A DNA stretch of 64,000 nt from Acidobacteria subdivision 13 bacterium RH2 MAG17b (GTDB lineage Bacteria; Acidobacteriota; Terriglobia; UBA7540). The position numbers were made by a program, and so were the translations under genes. Numbering within the stretch: position 1 is the first letter of the stretch; every line of letters begins with the position of its first letter. The stretch lies in contig NFUN01000166.1 of NCBI GenBank assembly GCA_002197525.1, positions 1-64,000 of the forward strand, given 5' to 3'. The notes under the pieces were generated by a model. It was given only the letters and a program-made list of their open reading frames with translations. It was not told where the DNA came from and searched no databases. This document shows, piece after piece, positions 42,541-53,243 of the stretch.

Positions 42541-43914
42541 ATGCCTTTGAGAGCCGAATACAGCCGGGCGCTTCATCATGCGGCCACCTATTTCGGCGTG
42601 CGCGTGGGCCTGCTGCGCTTTGCCAACCTTATTCTCCTGATTCTTATAGGCTTGACTATAGGACTGGTCTTGCGTCGTCTGTGCAGCCGCTGGGCGCGGC
42701 GTTCGACAAATCCTTGGGTGCAATTCCTGTTTTCCTTGTTGGCAGTCCTTCCTGTTCCGCTGCTGCTCATCGCGGCGATTCATGTGGACTTGCAGATTCT
42801 CATCCTTCCGCCACGCTATGAGCGCCTCTGGCTGGGCGTGTTAAAAACGATGATTATCATCGTTCTGTATGTGTTTCCCGCGCGCGCGGCAGCCTTGTTT
42901 TTGAGGCAATTGGGGAGCCGGAAGCCCGAGTTGGAAAAGACAGGACGTTTCCTGGCCATTCTTACCGAAGTGGCGGTCGCTCTATTCGCAGCAGACACAC
43001 TGCTCGATGCATTTCACCCACCGGCGAGCGTGGAGCGCTGGGAATCGCGAATAATGGCTGTGGTGGTGATCGGCCTCGTCTGCTACGCTCTAGCCAAGGT
43101 GGTTTTGTTGTGGCTGGTGCGGCTCAGCCAAAGGGAGCCGGAAATCGCCCGCATTACCGAGCCAGCGGCCTTCCTGACGCGGGCCGTTTTCGCGGTGTTA
43201 GCGGTCATCGTCATCCTAGACAACTTCGGCGTCCATCTGACTGCGGTCTGGACGACCCTCGGCGTAGGAAGCGTAGCGGTGGGATTAGCCTTGCAGGACA
43301 CGCTCGCCAACTTCTTTGCCGGCATGTACATTCTGGCGGACCGGCCCATCACTCCCGGCGACTTCATTCAGTTGGATTCAGGACAGCAGGGCTATGTCGT
43401 GCGCGTGGGGTGGCGCTCCACGCTAATGCGCTCACTGGCCAGCAACATCGTGGTGGTGCCGAACTCGACGCTCAGCAAGGCGATCATTACCAACTATTCG
43501 CAACCCGAGCCGAGCCTCTTCGTCACGGTGGAGGTCGGGGTGGCTTACGGGACCGATCCGAAGCGGGCGAAGAAGGTGCTCGATGAAATCGCCGTGCAGG
43601 CGGCAAAAGACGGTGTGGAGGGCCTCGATCCGTCGAGCAAACCTATTGTGCGATTTATGCCTGGCTTCGGAGATTCCTCCTTGAATTTTACGCTGATTGT
43701 CCGTGTGCGCGAGTTTGCCAGCCAGTATCACGTCCAGACCGAACTTCGTACCCGGATTGTGGAACGATTCGAGCAGGAAGGCATTGAGTTCCCGTTCCCC
43801 ACGCGCACGATCGTTTTCGACAAGTCCACCTCCGCCGTTCTGGGGCTGGACCATCAGTCTGTGAAGGGCGAACCCGCCGCCGAGGTGGAGCAAGAACCGG
43901 TCCGGAAGTCTTGA
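42541..43914 (+). CDS. MscS-family mechanosensitive ion channel protein
   Basis: VAVGLALQDTLANFFAGMYILADRPITPGDFIQL; VVVPNSTLSKAIITNYS. Confidence 0.92.
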   Translation: MPLRAEYSRALHHAATYFGVRVGLLRFANLILLILIGLTIGLVLRRLCSRWARRSTNPWVQFLFSLLAVLPVPLLLIAAIHVDLQILILPPRYERLWLGVLKTMIIIVLYVFPARAAALFLRQLGSRKPELEKTGRFLAILTEVAVALFAADTLLDAFHPPASVERWESRIMAVVVIGLVCYALAKVVLLWLVRLSQREPEIARITEPAAFLTRAVFAVLAVIVILDNFGVHLTAVWTTLGVGSVAVGLALQDTLANFFAGMYILADRPITPGDFIQLDSGQQGYVVRVGWRSTLMRSLASNIVVVPNSTLSKAIITNYSQPEPSLFVTVEVGVAYGTDPKRAKKVLDEIAVQAAKDGVEGLDPSSKPIVRFMPGFGDSSLNFTLIVRVREFASQYHVQTELRTRIVERFEQEGIEFPFPTRTIVFDKSTSAVLGLDHQSVKGEPAAEVEQEPVRKS

Positions 43915-44055
43915 CGGCAGGTGTTTAAAAAGCTTAGAGTTTGCGTTTGCTTGTCACACGCGCGCCGGCGCGCTGGGGTTTGTGATTTGCGATCCCGGAT
44001 GTGCCGCATTTGGCTTTTCAGTAGACCGGCAGCGCAGCCGGTCTTGTTCACGAAC

Positions 44056-44883
44056 ATGAAAGACCTGGAAGGCACGGCCCTCGGCAAGATCGTTTCCCGG
44101 CGGCGATTGAAGATCGAACAGTCAAAGAACAGCTTTCCGTTGGCGCGTTTGAGTGCTGCGGCGGAAGGCAGAGGCGAAGTCCGCAACTTTAAAGAAGCTC
44201 TGCGGGGCGAGAATCCGGGAATCATTGCTGAACTTAAAAAGGCTTCTCCTTCGCGCGGCCTGCTCCGGACAGACTACCGTTGCCAGGAGATCGCTCTGCA
44301 ATACGAGCGGGCCTGCGCCACGGCGCTCTCCGTCCTAACCGAAGAAGAGTTTTTTCTCGGTTCGCTTGACGATCTTGAGAAGGTGCGAGCGGTCACGCGT
44401 TTGCCGCTACTGCGGAAAGACTTCATTCTTGACGCGTATCAGGTATATGAGTCTGTGGCGCACGGCGCAGACGCGCTGCTGCTGATTGTGGCAGCGCTCT
44501 CGAAAGAGAATCTCGCGAGCCTTCTGCAGCTTGCCGGGGCGCTGCGCATCACCGCTCTCGTAGAAGTACACACGGAAGAGGAAATCGCCAGCGCGCTGGA
44601 AGCTGGAGCAAGCGTTATCGGAGTGAACAACCGGGACCTTAAGACTTTGGAAGTGTCACTCGAAACGTCTTTCCGGCTCGTCGAAAAGATTCCTCCGGAT
44701 TGCCTCAAGATTAGCGAGAGCGGCATCAAGTCTCCTTCTGATCTGATCGCATTGTACAAGGCGGGGTTCGATGCGGTTTTGATTGGCGAGCATTTCATGA
44801 TGCAGCAGGAACCGGGGACCGCACTCGCCGACTTGCTTGAAGGCGTCAAAGCTGCAGATGAGAGATCGGGACTCAGATCATGA
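44056..44883 (+). CDS. trpC: indole-3-glycerol phosphate synthase
   Basis: IIAELKKASPSRGLLRTDY; LLRKDFILDAYQVYESVAHGADALLLI; ISESGIKSPSD. Confidence 0.96.
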   Translation: MKDLEGTALGKIVSRRRLKIEQSKNSFPLARLSAAAEGRGEVRNFKEALRGENPGIIAELKKASPSRGLLRTDYRCQEIALQYERACATALSVLTEEEFFLGSLDDLEKVRAVTRLPLLRKDFILDAYQVYESVAHGADALLLIVAALSKENLASLLQLAGALRITALVEVHTEEEIASALEAGASVIGVNNRDLKTLEVSLETSFRLVEKIPPDCLKISESGIKSPSDLIALYKAGFDAVLIGEHFMMQQEPGTALADLLEGVKAADERSGLRS

Positions 44884-45509
44884 CCAGGGTGAAGATTTGC
44901 GGAATTACCCGCGCCGAGGACGCGCTCCTGGCCGTTGAGCTCGGCGCCTCGGCGCTGGGCCTGAACTTTTACAGACCGTCACCGCGCTACCTTGAACCTG
45001 GCGCGGCGCGGAAGATCGTCACGCAGCTTCCGCCTTTCGTAACCGCTGTTGGCGTCTTCGCTGACGAAGGGGATGCTTTGCGGGTTCGGACTGCGGCCGA
45101 ACAAGGCGGAGTGAGCGCCGTACAATTGCACGGACCGTGCTTCCCAGCGGACTTAAGCCCGCTGAGATCCTTTCAGGTGATCCGCGCCGTAGCTGTTTCG
45201 CCCGGTTTTGATCCGAGCTCGCTTGTGGGGCTGACGGCCAGCGCCTTCTTGCTGGATGCCTGCGAGCCTCAGCTCATCGGCGGTACAGGCCAGACGATCG
45301 ACTGGCAGAGAGCGCGAGAGGTCCGGTTGATGGGATGCACCGTCATCCTCGCAGGCGGATTGACGCCGGAGAACGTCGGCCAGGCCATCCGCGCCGTCAG
45401 GCCCTACGCGGTGGACGTAGCGAGCGGAGTTGAGTCCTCTCCGGGGATCAAAGACGCCGGAAAGTTAAGAGCTTTTTTTGCAGCGGTCGAAGACACTGAC
45501 CGGCGATGA
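44880..45509 (+). CDS. trpF: phosphoribosylanthranilate isomerase
   Basis: VKICGITRAEDALLAVELGASALGLNFYRPSPRYL; AGGLTPENVGQAI; VDVASGVESSPGIKD. Confidence 0.96.
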   Translation: MTRVKICGITRAEDALLAVELGASALGLNFYRPSPRYLEPGAARKIVTQLPPFVTAVGVFADEGDALRVRTAAEQGGVSAVQLHGPCFPADLSPLRSFQVIRAVAVSPGFDPSSLVGLTASAFLLDACEPQLIGGTGQTIDWQRAREVRLMGCTVILAGGLTPENVGQAIRAVRPYAVDVASGVESSPGIKDAGKLRAFFAAVEDTDRR

Positions 45510-45681
45510 AGTTTGCCATGGAGCATGATCCCAGCCGGGCGTGATAGCGCGACGCGTCCAGCCCGCAGCCGGAACCCGCTTTTCGCGCGGTATCATATGA
45601 AGACTGGTAACGGCGCGGACGCAGATCGTCGCGCCGGGCCGTTTACGGGTTTCGAGTCGGCGTAGTCAGACAGGGCAATCG

Positions 45682-46890
45682 ATGAGTACAGAACTATCAA
45701 CCATGACGCACTTTCCAGACGCCCACGGACGTTTCGGCGAATTCGGAGGTCGTTTCGTGCCCGAGACGCTGATGCATCCCGTCGAGGAGTTGGAGCGGGC
45801 CTACGAAGAAGCGCGCCATGATCCGCAGTTCCGGGAAGAACTTGCGGGGCTGCTCAAAAATTACGCCGGCAGGCCGACTCCTCTTTTCTACGCCCGGCGG
45901 CTGACGGAGCATCTGGGCGGGTCGCGAATCTATCTAAAGCGCGAGGATCTGCTGCACACCGGCGCGCACAAGATCAACAACTGCCTGGGGCAGGGGCTGC
46001 TCGCGCGGCGGATGGGCAAGAAGCGCCTCATCGCGGAGACCGGAGCCGGCCAGCATGGCGTGGCCACGGCCACGGTGGCCGCGCTGCTGGGCCTTGAGTG
46101 CGTGGTATACATGGGCGAAGAGGATATGGCGCGCCAGGCGCCAAACGTCTTCCGGATGCGGCTGCTCGGCGCTCAGGTCATCGGTGTAGCATCAGGCAGC
46201 AGAACGCTGAAAGATGCCATTAACGAAGCCATGCGCGATTGGGTGACAAATGTCGAGGCGTCGTACTACTTGATCGGTTCGGCGCTCGGCCCGCATCCCT
46301 ACCCGATGATGGTGCGCGACTTTCATCGCGTCATCGGCCAGGAAGCGCGCGAACAGATGATGGCTGCCGCTGGCCGCTTGCCGGATTTGCTCGTCGCCTG
46401 CGTAGGTGGCGGAAGCAATTCGATCGGTCTGTTCTACGATTTTATTCCCGAGGCCGCCGTCAAGATGACCGGAGTTGAGGCTGGAGGCAGAGGTTCCGCG
46501 CTTGGCGAGCACGCGGCGCGCTTTTCCGGCGGCAAGCCAGGGGTGATTCACGGCATGTACACCTACGTCCTGCAAACCGGAGACGGGCTGATTTCAAACA
46601 CCCACTCGGTTTCCGCCGGCCTGGATTATCCGGCTATTGGGCCGGAACACGCAGCGCTTTACCGGCAGGGCCGCGTGGAATACACGCGCGTGAGCGATGC
46701 GAAGGCGCTTGATGCGGCGCGCCTGCTATCGAGGCTCGAAGGCATCATCCCAGCGCTCGAATCCGCGCACGCGGTGGCGGAAGTGGTGAAGCGAGCTCCG
46801 CAGATGAGCCGCGATGATCTTGTGGTGGTGAACCTCTCCGGGCGCGGCGACAAAGACCTGGGCATTTTCCAGTCTGAGGGGGTCCTCTAG
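45682..46890 (+). CDS. trpB: tryptophan synthase subunit beta
   Basis: [63 protein letters not shown]. Confidence 0.98.
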   Translation: MSTELSTMTHFPDAHGRFGEFGGRFVPETLMHPVEELERAYEEARHDPQFREELAGLLKNYAGRPTPLFYARRLTEHLGGSRIYLKREDLLHTGAHKINNCLGQGLLARRMGKKRLIAETGAGQHGVATATVAALLGLECVVYMGEEDMARQAPNVFRMRLLGAQVIGVASGSRTLKDAINEAMRDWVTNVEASYYLIGSALGPHPYPMMVRDFHRVIGQEAREQMMAAAGRLPDLLVACVGGGSNSIGLFYDFIPEAAVKMTGVEAGGRGSALGEHAARFSGGKPGVIHGMYTYVLQTGDGLISNTHSVSAGLDYPAIGPEHAALYRQGRVEYTRVSDAKALDAARLLSRLEGIIPALESAHAVAEVVKRAPQMSRDDLVVVNLSGRGDKDLGIFQSEGVL

Positions 46891-46894
46891 CGCC

Positions 46895-47713
46895 ATGTCT
46901 GAGGTGTGCACAAGCCGCATCGAGGCGCTATTGCTCGACCGGAGCACGAAGGGCGCGGGCCGTCTGATTGTCTATTTGACCGCGGGCGATCCGTCGCTTG
47001 AGGATACCGGAAAACTTCTGCATGCTGTGGACCGCGGCGGCGCCGATTTGATCGAGCTGGGAGTGCCCTTTTCCGATCCCATGGCGGATGGAGTGGTCAT
47101 CCAGCGGGCCTCGGAGCGGGCTCTTCGCGGCGGCGCAACACTGTCCCGCATCTTGGCGGAGCTTCCGCGCTGGCGGCGGAGCGTACGCGCTCCGGTCATT
47201 ATCTTTACTTACTACAATCCGGTTTTGCAGTACGGCCTCGAACGCTTCGCCCGCGACCTCGCGGCGGCGGGCGGCGATGGAGCGCTAGTAGTAGACCTTC
47301 CTCCCGAAGAGGCAGAGCCCTATGTGGCCGTCATGCGGCGACAAAACCTGGACACGGTCTTTCTGGCCTCGCCCACCTCAACGGATGAGCGGCTCTCCCG
47401 TATTGGCCGGCTCGCAACGGGATTTGTGTACCTCATTTCGCGGCCCGGCGTCACCGGCGAGCGAGCTAGCCTGTCAGACGCTGTGCCGCCGCTGGTTGAG
47501 CGGGTCCGCCGATTCACCCGGCTGCCGCTTGCGGTGGGTTTTGGCCTTTCAAACCCCGAACAGGTGCGCCAAGTGCAAGCGTTGGCGGATGCCGCCGTGG
47601 TGGGCAGCGCTTTGGTGCATGCTATTGAGCAGCATTACAGCGCACAGGGCGAGCAGGAGATCGAGCGCTTTGTGCGCTGGTTGAAATCCGGCACAGGGAG
47701 CAGACCTGAATGA
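46895..47713 (+). CDS. trpA: tryptophan synthase subunit alpha
   Basis: YLTAGDPSLEDT; LIELGVPFSDPMADGVVIQRASERAL; YYNPVLQYG; GVTGERASL; GFGLSNPEQV. Confidence 0.97.
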   Translation: MSEVCTSRIEALLLDRSTKGAGRLIVYLTAGDPSLEDTGKLLHAVDRGGADLIELGVPFSDPMADGVVIQRASERALRGGATLSRILAELPRWRRSVRAPVIIFTYYNPVLQYGLERFARDLAAAGGDGALVVDLPPEEAEPYVAVMRRQNLDTVFLASPTSTDERLSRIGRLATGFVYLISRPGVTGERASLSDAVPPLVERVRRFTRLPLAVGFGLSNPEQVRQVQALADAAVVGSALVHAIEQHYSAQGEQEIERFVRWLKSGTGSRPE

Positions 47714-47991
47714 AGGACATGGTCGAGTGGCGAAAGCGCATTGATGAGATTGATCAGCAGGTGCTCAAGCTCCTGAATGAGCGCGCCCGGTGTGCGTTGG
47801 AGATTGGACAATACAAAAAAGAGCGTAACCTGCCAGCGTGGGCCCCGGAGCGGGAAGCGGAGATTTTACGCAACGTCGTGAAGACCAACACCGGACCGCT
47901 GGACGATGCAGCCGTCCGGCGGCTCTTCGAGCGCATCATCGACGAAGCCCGCTCGCTCGAGCGCCACGTGATGAATGAAGGTCAGGTATAG
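47710..47991 (+). CDS. chorismate mutase (AroQ type)
   Basis: WRKRIDEIDQQVLKLLNERARCALEIGQYKKERNLP...RLFERIIDEARSLE. Confidence 0.92.
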   Translation: MKDMVEWRKRIDEIDQQVLKLLNERARCALEIGQYKKERNLPAWAPEREAEILRNVVKTNTGPLDDAAVRRLFERIIDEARSLERHVMNEGQV

Positions 47992-48010
47992 GCGAAGGAG
48001 TATTTGAACC

Positions 48011-49027
48011 ATGGTGGTAGTCATGCAAGAAGGCGCGCCGGAGATGCAGATCCAGGCCGTCATGGACAAGTTGTTGAAGATGGGTTTTGACGTCCACCGT
48101 TCCACAGGCGTGATGCAGACGGTGCTCGGTGGCGTGGGTGCAAAAGCGAACTTTGACATCCGGGAGATCGAATTGTTGGAAGGCGTTCAGGAAGTGCATC
48201 GCATTACCGCTCCCTATAAACTGGCCAGCCGGCAGTTTCGCCCCGAGGGTTCGGTGATTGACCTCGGCAAAGGCGTTAAGGTGGGCGGGCAGCAAGTGGT
48301 GATGATGGCGGGGCCGTGCAGCGTGGAGAGCCCCGAACAGATCGAGACCATCGCCGCGCTCGTGGCCAGCGAAGGAGTGCGCGTGTTGCGCGGCGGCGCC
48401 TTCAAACCCCGGACGTCTCCCTACACTTTTCAGGGTCTCGGGCCGAAAGGCCTCGAATATATGCGGCGCGCCGCGGATCGCCACGGCCTGCTCGTGGTCT
48501 CAGAAGTCATGGACCACTCTCAGATTCCTGTCATGATCGAGCACGTCGATATTCTGCAAGTCGGTACCCGGAATATGCAGAACTTCATGCTGCTCCGCGA
48601 GCTCGGCAAAGTGAGCAAGCCGGTGCTGCTGAAGCGCGGGATTTCCGCAACCATCGAAGAGTGGCTGCTTTCGGCGGAATACATCATGTCTGGCGGCAAC
48701 TACAACATCGTCCTCTGTGAACGTGGCATCCGGACGTTTGAAAACGCCACCCGCAACACGCTGGACGTTTCCGCCATTCCGGTAATCCACAAGCTCTCGC
48801 ACCTGCCCGTCATTGCCGATCCTTCGCAGGCTACCGGCCGCCGCGATCAGGTGATTCCGATGGCGCGCGCAGCGGTGGCTGCGGGTGCGGACGGCATCCT
48901 CCTCGAAATCCACAATAACCCCGAGCAGGCGTTGAGCGACGGGCCGCAGCAATTGTATCCCGAACAGTTCCGTACGCTGATGGCCGAACTGCGCATGATC
49001 GCCCCGGCGGTGGGACGGACGTTCTAA
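48011..49027 (+). CDS. aroF: 3-deoxy-7-phosphoheptulonate synthase
   Basis: [70 protein letters not shown]. Confidence 0.95.
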   Translation: MVVVMQEGAPEMQIQAVMDKLLKMGFDVHRSTGVMQTVLGGVGAKANFDIREIELLEGVQEVHRITAPYKLASRQFRPEGSVIDLGKGVKVGGQQVVMMAGPCSVESPEQIETIAALVASEGVRVLRGGAFKPRTSPYTFQGLGPKGLEYMRRAADRHGLLVVSEVMDHSQIPVMIEHVDILQVGTRNMQNFMLLRELGKVSKPVLLKRGISATIEEWLLSAEYIMSGGNYNIVLCERGIRTFENATRNTLDVSAIPVIHKLSHLPVIADPSQATGRRDQVIPMARAAVAAGADGILLEIHNNPEQALSDGPQQLYPEQFRTLMAELRMIAPAVGRTF

Positions 49028-49059
49028 AGAGCTATGGTAACGTTTTGTCCTGACTAGAT

Positions 49060-49437
49060 ATGACGAAGGAGGAACTTCAAAAACTAGCGGAGATGCGACT
49101 GGAAGACGCCCAGGTGCTGCTCGAAAGACGACGACCTTCCGGGGCTTATTATCTAGCTGGTTACGCGGTTGAGTGTGCTTTAAAGGCGTGTATTGCAAAG
49201 CGGACCGAAGAGGGTAATTTTCCACATAGCCACGATCTCGTGAAGCTGCTCGATGATGCGAGGTTGCGAGATATGTTTGAGGAACGGTCTAGGCATGACA
49301 TGGAGTTTGGAAGCTCATGGGGGCTCGTCAAGGACTGGTCTGTATCCAGCCGTTATGCGATTCATGATGAGCAAGTAGCAAGGGACATGATAAACTGCTC
49401 CCGTAAGGTGCTAGAATGCTTAAAACTAAACTGGTAA
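49060..49437 (+). CDS. HEPN domain-containing protein
   Basis: RLEDAQVLLERRRPSGAYYLAGYAVECALKACIAKR, the HEPN signature region. Confidence 0.8.
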   Translation: MTKEELQKLAEMRLEDAQVLLERRRPSGAYYLAGYAVECALKACIAKRTEEGNFPHSHDLVKLLDDARLRDMFEERSRHDMEFGSSWGLVKDWSVSSRYAIHDEQVARDMINCSRKVLECLKLNW

Positions 49438-49814
49438 AGGAAAGCGTCGAAGACGGAGAGAGGCTGGTAGCGATGCTTGAGGAACAAAGCTTTCCCATTA
49501 CCGCTGCCTTGTGGTTTTATTTCCAGGAAGAAATGTTATGGAGATTCTTTCTCGTCTCTCCGGCTGTGGAGAGCGAAGGTCCGCTCCGGACCTATATGCG
49601 CATCATGGAAGCACTTGATAGGCTGCGAGGATATGTCCGATTGAGTGTAAGCGACATATCCGTTATTAGTCCAAACTGGGCGCAATTTCAGGATTTGCGC
49701 AGACAAATCGAAGACATGCGCCGTATGGGTCATATTAGATCCTCGGGACAATCAGGATGTCTTCCAGGCGTTGATTTCGAGGATGCTTATGTCTATCGGT
49801 GGGAGCCCACGTGA
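49416..49814 (+). CDS. hypothetical protein, translationally overlapped with the HEPN gene
   Basis: ORF overlapping the HEPN 3' end by 22 bp; no family recognised. Confidence 0.6.
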   Translation: MLKTKLVKESVEDGERLVAMLEEQSFPITAALWFYFQEEMLWRFFLVSPAVESEGPLRTYMRIMEALDRLRGYVRLSVSDISVISPNWAQFQDLRRQIEDMRRMGHIRSSGQSGCLPGVDFEDAYVYRWEPT

Positions 49815-50008
49815 GCCTTGAGCGGCGTACAATCCGCCTCTCCGCATTCTGTTTTTGGGAGCCATCTCCGGCGCAAAAACGGCCCTCCCATCCAGCATCT
49901 CCTCGACTTCTTGCGGCGAAGGATCCCCTCGGTTTTCTCTGGCTCAAACCCGAAGCTGCGTAGTCTCCAAAAGCGGATGGTCCGTGCTGTCGGCTCCGCA
50001 GGTCGAGG

Positions 50009-50929
50009 TTGTCCCTGTTATATGCAACCCCAATAATTCATCGGGCGCTTCCTGTGACGGCTTCTGACGGTTTTTTCCAGCGCATTGCGGTTATCGGCCT
50101 GGGCCTGATTGGCGGGTCCTGGGGACTGGCTCTCAAGGAGCACGGCTTTCCCGGTGTCCGCGTGGGTTACGATCAGCCGGAAGTCCTGAGGCGCGCCTTT
50201 GCGAGCGGTGCGGTTGACGAAGCCGAAGAGGATTGGCGCCGCGCAGTAAAAGGCGCCGGGCTTGTCATCCTCGCGATGCCGGTCGGGCCCACACTCAATC
50301 TCATCGGTGAACTCAATGGCTTCTTGGCTCCAGGCGCGCTCGTCACCGACACCGGCAGCACTAAGACGGAGATCTGCAGCCGCGCCCAACAGCGAATCCA
50401 TGGCGATATGCTTTTCATCGGAGGACATCCGTTGGCCGGCAAGGAGCGCTCCGGCATCGACAACGCCGAGGCCGCGCTTTTTGAGGGCGCTGTATATGTG
50501 CTAACTCCGCCGGGACTCGAAACCCTGCAGGACGCGCGCGGCCAGGCCTTCTCTGCCTTGATCGCGTCGGTGGGTGCGAAGGCGTGGGTGATGGACGCCG
50601 CCGCCCATGACCACGCACTAGCCTACCTCAGCCACCTGCCGCAACTGCTCTCGACCGCACTGGCCAGCCTGATCACAGACAAACAGAGGGAAGAGGCGCT
50701 GCCGATCGAGCTCGCAGCCTCGGGCTTTCGCGATGCCACTCGCCTGGCGGAAAGTCCATACTCGGTATGGCGGGATATTTGCGCGACGAATGCCGGGAAC
50801 ATCCGCGAAAGCCTCGATGCGCTGATCAACCAGCTTGAGCGCATCAAGCAGCATCTCGCCGATCCGCTGCTCGAGCAAGACTTTGAAGAGGCGTTGCGAT
50901 TGCGCGAGAAGCTGCGGGAGATAAAATGA
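50009..50929 (+). CDS. tyrA: prephenate dehydrogenase (start probably internal, about 50054)
   Basis: IAVIGLGLIGGSWGLALKE; TDTGSTKTEI; GGHPLAGKERSGIDNA; DHALAYLSHLPQLLSTALA. Confidence 0.93.
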   Translation: MSLLYATPIIHRALPVTASDGFFQRIAVIGLGLIGGSWGLALKEHGFPGVRVGYDQPEVLRRAFASGAVDEAEEDWRRAVKGAGLVILAMPVGPTLNLIGELNGFLAPGALVTDTGSTKTEICSRAQQRIHGDMLFIGGHPLAGKERSGIDNAEAALFEGAVYVLTPPGLETLQDARGQAFSALIASVGAKAWVMDAAAHDHALAYLSHLPQLLSTALASLITDKQREEALPIELAASGFRDATRLAESPYSVWRDICATNAGNIRESLDALINQLERIKQHLADPLLEQDFEEALRLREKLREIK

Positions 50930-51035
50930 CGCCTTCTCCGCATTCCCCGTCATGCGCCGTTGAACGCATCCGGGCGCCGCGCTATACTAACGGTTTTGAA
51001 GTCGAATCCATCCTCGCAATGAGAGCGTTAAAACC

Positions 51036-51731
51036 TTGAATAAAGTCATTGCCAGCATCGACGCGGCAACCGCAGACATCCCCGACGGCGCCAGCATCAT
51101 GGTGGGTGGATTCGGGCTGTGCGGCATTCCGGAAAACCTCATTGACGCAGTGCGGCACCGCGGAGTGAAGAACCTCACTATCATCAGCAACAACGCTGGC
51201 GTGAGCGGCTTCGGCCTGGGCCTCTTGCTGCAAAACGGGCAGATCAAGAAGCTCATCGGCTCCTACCTGGGCGAAAACAAACTTCTTGAGGGTCTCGTGC
51301 TGCGCGGCGAAATCGAGATGGAGCTGAATCCGCAGGGGACGCTTGCAGAGCGCATTCGCGCGGGCGGCGCCGGCATACCGGGCTTCTATACGCCCACGGG
51401 TGTGGGTACGGTAGTGGCGAACGGCAAAGAGGTTCGTGAATTTAACGGCCGCCCCTATCTGCTTGAGCGCGGGTTAACTGCCGACTTCGCATTCGTCAAG
51501 GCGTGGAAGGCCGACCGCTGGGGCAATCTGATCTACCGCAAGACGGCGCGCAACTTTAATCCGAACATGGCGACGGCGGGTAATATCACCATTGCCGAAG
51601 TAGAAGAAATCGTGAGGCTGGGCAGCCTCGACCCGGACAGCATCGTGACGCCGGGCATTTATGTGGACCGGGTTGTGCAGGGTAAGCAGTACGAAAAGCG
51701 CATTGAGAAGCGGACCGTGCGCATGCGATGA
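51036..51731 (+). CDS. scoA: 3-oxoacid CoA-transferase subunit A
   Basis: [55 protein letters not shown]. Confidence 0.94.
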   Translation: MNKVIASIDAATADIPDGASIMVGGFGLCGIPENLIDAVRHRGVKNLTIISNNAGVSGFGLGLLLQNGQIKKLIGSYLGENKLLEGLVLRGEIEMELNPQGTLAERIRAGGAGIPGFYTPTGVGTVVANGKEVREFNGRPYLLERGLTADFAFVKAWKADRWGNLIYRKTARNFNPNMATAGNITIAEVEEIVRLGSLDPDSIVTPGIYVDRVVQGKQYEKRIEKRTVRMR

Positions 51732-52200
51732 TCGATTTCTTTGTGCAGAACTGGGGTAGCCTCGCGAGCCTCGTCGGCCTGGGCATCAGCGTATGGGTAC
51801 TGGTTGTCACCCAAAAAGCGAAGAAGGCTGCAGAGGAAGCTCAAGGCTTAAGAGTTTCGTGGAAGTCTTCGAGGAAGTAAGGAGTAAGATGCAGCAGGCC
51901 GGTCTCTCCCTGAGAAATCGGGATTGGAGTGCGGTGCAGCTTCTCGCTCAAGAAGTATCGGATCGTTGCTGGCAGGCATCGGCGCGATGGGGAGATCACC
52001 TTGCCAGGAGCGCAAGAAACAACCTCACAGACGCCGCTCAAATTGCAGAGTCTGTCGTGAGTTTCGCCGCGGAGTCATCTGTGCAACAATTGGATGGGCA
52101 AGAGCTGCGGCAGGCATTTGACGCGCAGCGGAGGGCCAGCAACCTGATCAGCATCGCGCTAGGCGAAGCGCAAAAGGCCGAGGAAAGGAGCAAGCGTTAG
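51728..52200 (+). pseudogene. membrane-anchored helical hypothetical protein, apparently split by a frameshift near 51850
   Basis: [40 protein letters not shown] (51728-51880) continues in another frame as RLKSFVEVFEEVRSKMQQ... to 52200; ATGA overlap with the scoA stop. Confidence 0.6.
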
Positions 52201-52202
52201 CT

Positions 52203-52565
52203 ATGACGACACAAAAAGATATCGAGTTCCTTCAAGAGATCATTCGCGCAACAGAGGCAGAACGGATCGTTTGGTGGCCTACGGCGAAGGTGAACGAATA
52301 CACCGGCAGTTTCGAAGGTCGTTTAAGCATCCTGATAGGAAGGGATCCGGAGGGGGAATACTACCTTCGGATGAAGGCCGAGGACGGTCAAGTTTTCCTT
52401 CGCCTTACCAACCAAGAAATCCAGGTGCTGTCTACGCCGGCCTCGGGTGATGTTGTGCAGATCACAGTAAATCCCATACGCCAGCTTTTTGAAATTGCAA
52501 GCCGGAAGGCGTTCCACGCAGACAAACGCATCGACGAGTTTCTTCAAGACCTAAAACGGGGTTAG
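52203..52565 (+). CDS. hypothetical protein between scoA and scoB
   Basis: 120-aa ORF starting 3 bp after the preceding stop; no family recognised. Confidence 0.65.
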   Translation: MTTQKDIEFLQEIIRATEAERIVWWPTAKVNEYTGSFEGRLSILIGRDPEGEYYLRMKAEDGQVFLRLTNQEIQVLSTPASGDVVQITVNPIRQLFEIASRKAFHADKRIDEFLQDLKRG

Positions 52566-52574
52566 CACCCGCAA

Positions 52575-53243
52575 GTGGCACCATTCATGGACAAGCGCGA
52601 AATCATCGCCCGGCGGGTTGCGCAGGAGCTGGAAGACGGCTTCTACGTGAACCTTGGCATCGGCATTCCAACGCTGGTATCGAACTACATTCCTCCGGAT
52701 ATCGAAGTGATACTCCAGTCTGAAAACGGCATGCTCGGTGTGGGACCGTTTCCCTACGAGGGTGAGGAGGATCCGGATCTCATCAACGCCGGCAAGGAAA
52801 TCGTCACGGAAATACCCGGCACGTCTTACTTTTCGAGCGCCGATTCGTTTGCCATGATCCGCGGTGGGCATGTGAATCTGACTGTGCTCGGCGCGATGCA
52901 AGTGGATGAGAAGGGGAATCTTGCCAGCTGGATGATTCCGGGAAAGATGATGAAGGGGATGGGCGGCAGCATGGACCTGGTCGCAGGCGCCAGCCGTGTC
53001 ATCGTTGCCATGGAACACGCCACGCGCGAGGGCGAGGCCAAGATTTTGAGTCTGTGCTCCCTGCCCTTGACCGGCATTAAAGTGGTGAACAGTATTGTCA
53101 CGGAACTTGCCGTGATCGACGTTACGCCGGAAGGCCTTTTGCTGCGGGAGCTGGCGCCGGGAACCAGCGTCGAAGACGTGCAGCGCGTAACCGGAGCGCC
53201 ACTTCGTCCCGCCGCTGACTTGAAAACATATTGTGTAGCCTGA
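52575..53243 (+). CDS. scoB: 3-oxoacid CoA-transferase subunit B
   Basis: [71 protein letters not shown]. Confidence 0.95.
   Translation: MAPFMDKREIIARRVAQELEDGFYVNLGIGIPTLVSNYIPPDIEVILQSENGMLGVGPFPYEGEEDPDLINAGKEIVTEIPGTSYFSSADSFAMIRGGHVNLTVLGAMQVDEKGNLASWMIPGKMMKGMGGSMDLVAGASRVIVAMEHATREGEAKILSLCSLPLTGIKVVNSIVTELAVIDVTPEGLLLRELAPGTSVEDVQRVTGAPLRPAADLKTYCVA

Noticed and set aside
49815-50008. Possible gene remnant between the HEPN module and tyrA
   Set aside because: Open in several frames but no family recognised in any; not reported as a feature.
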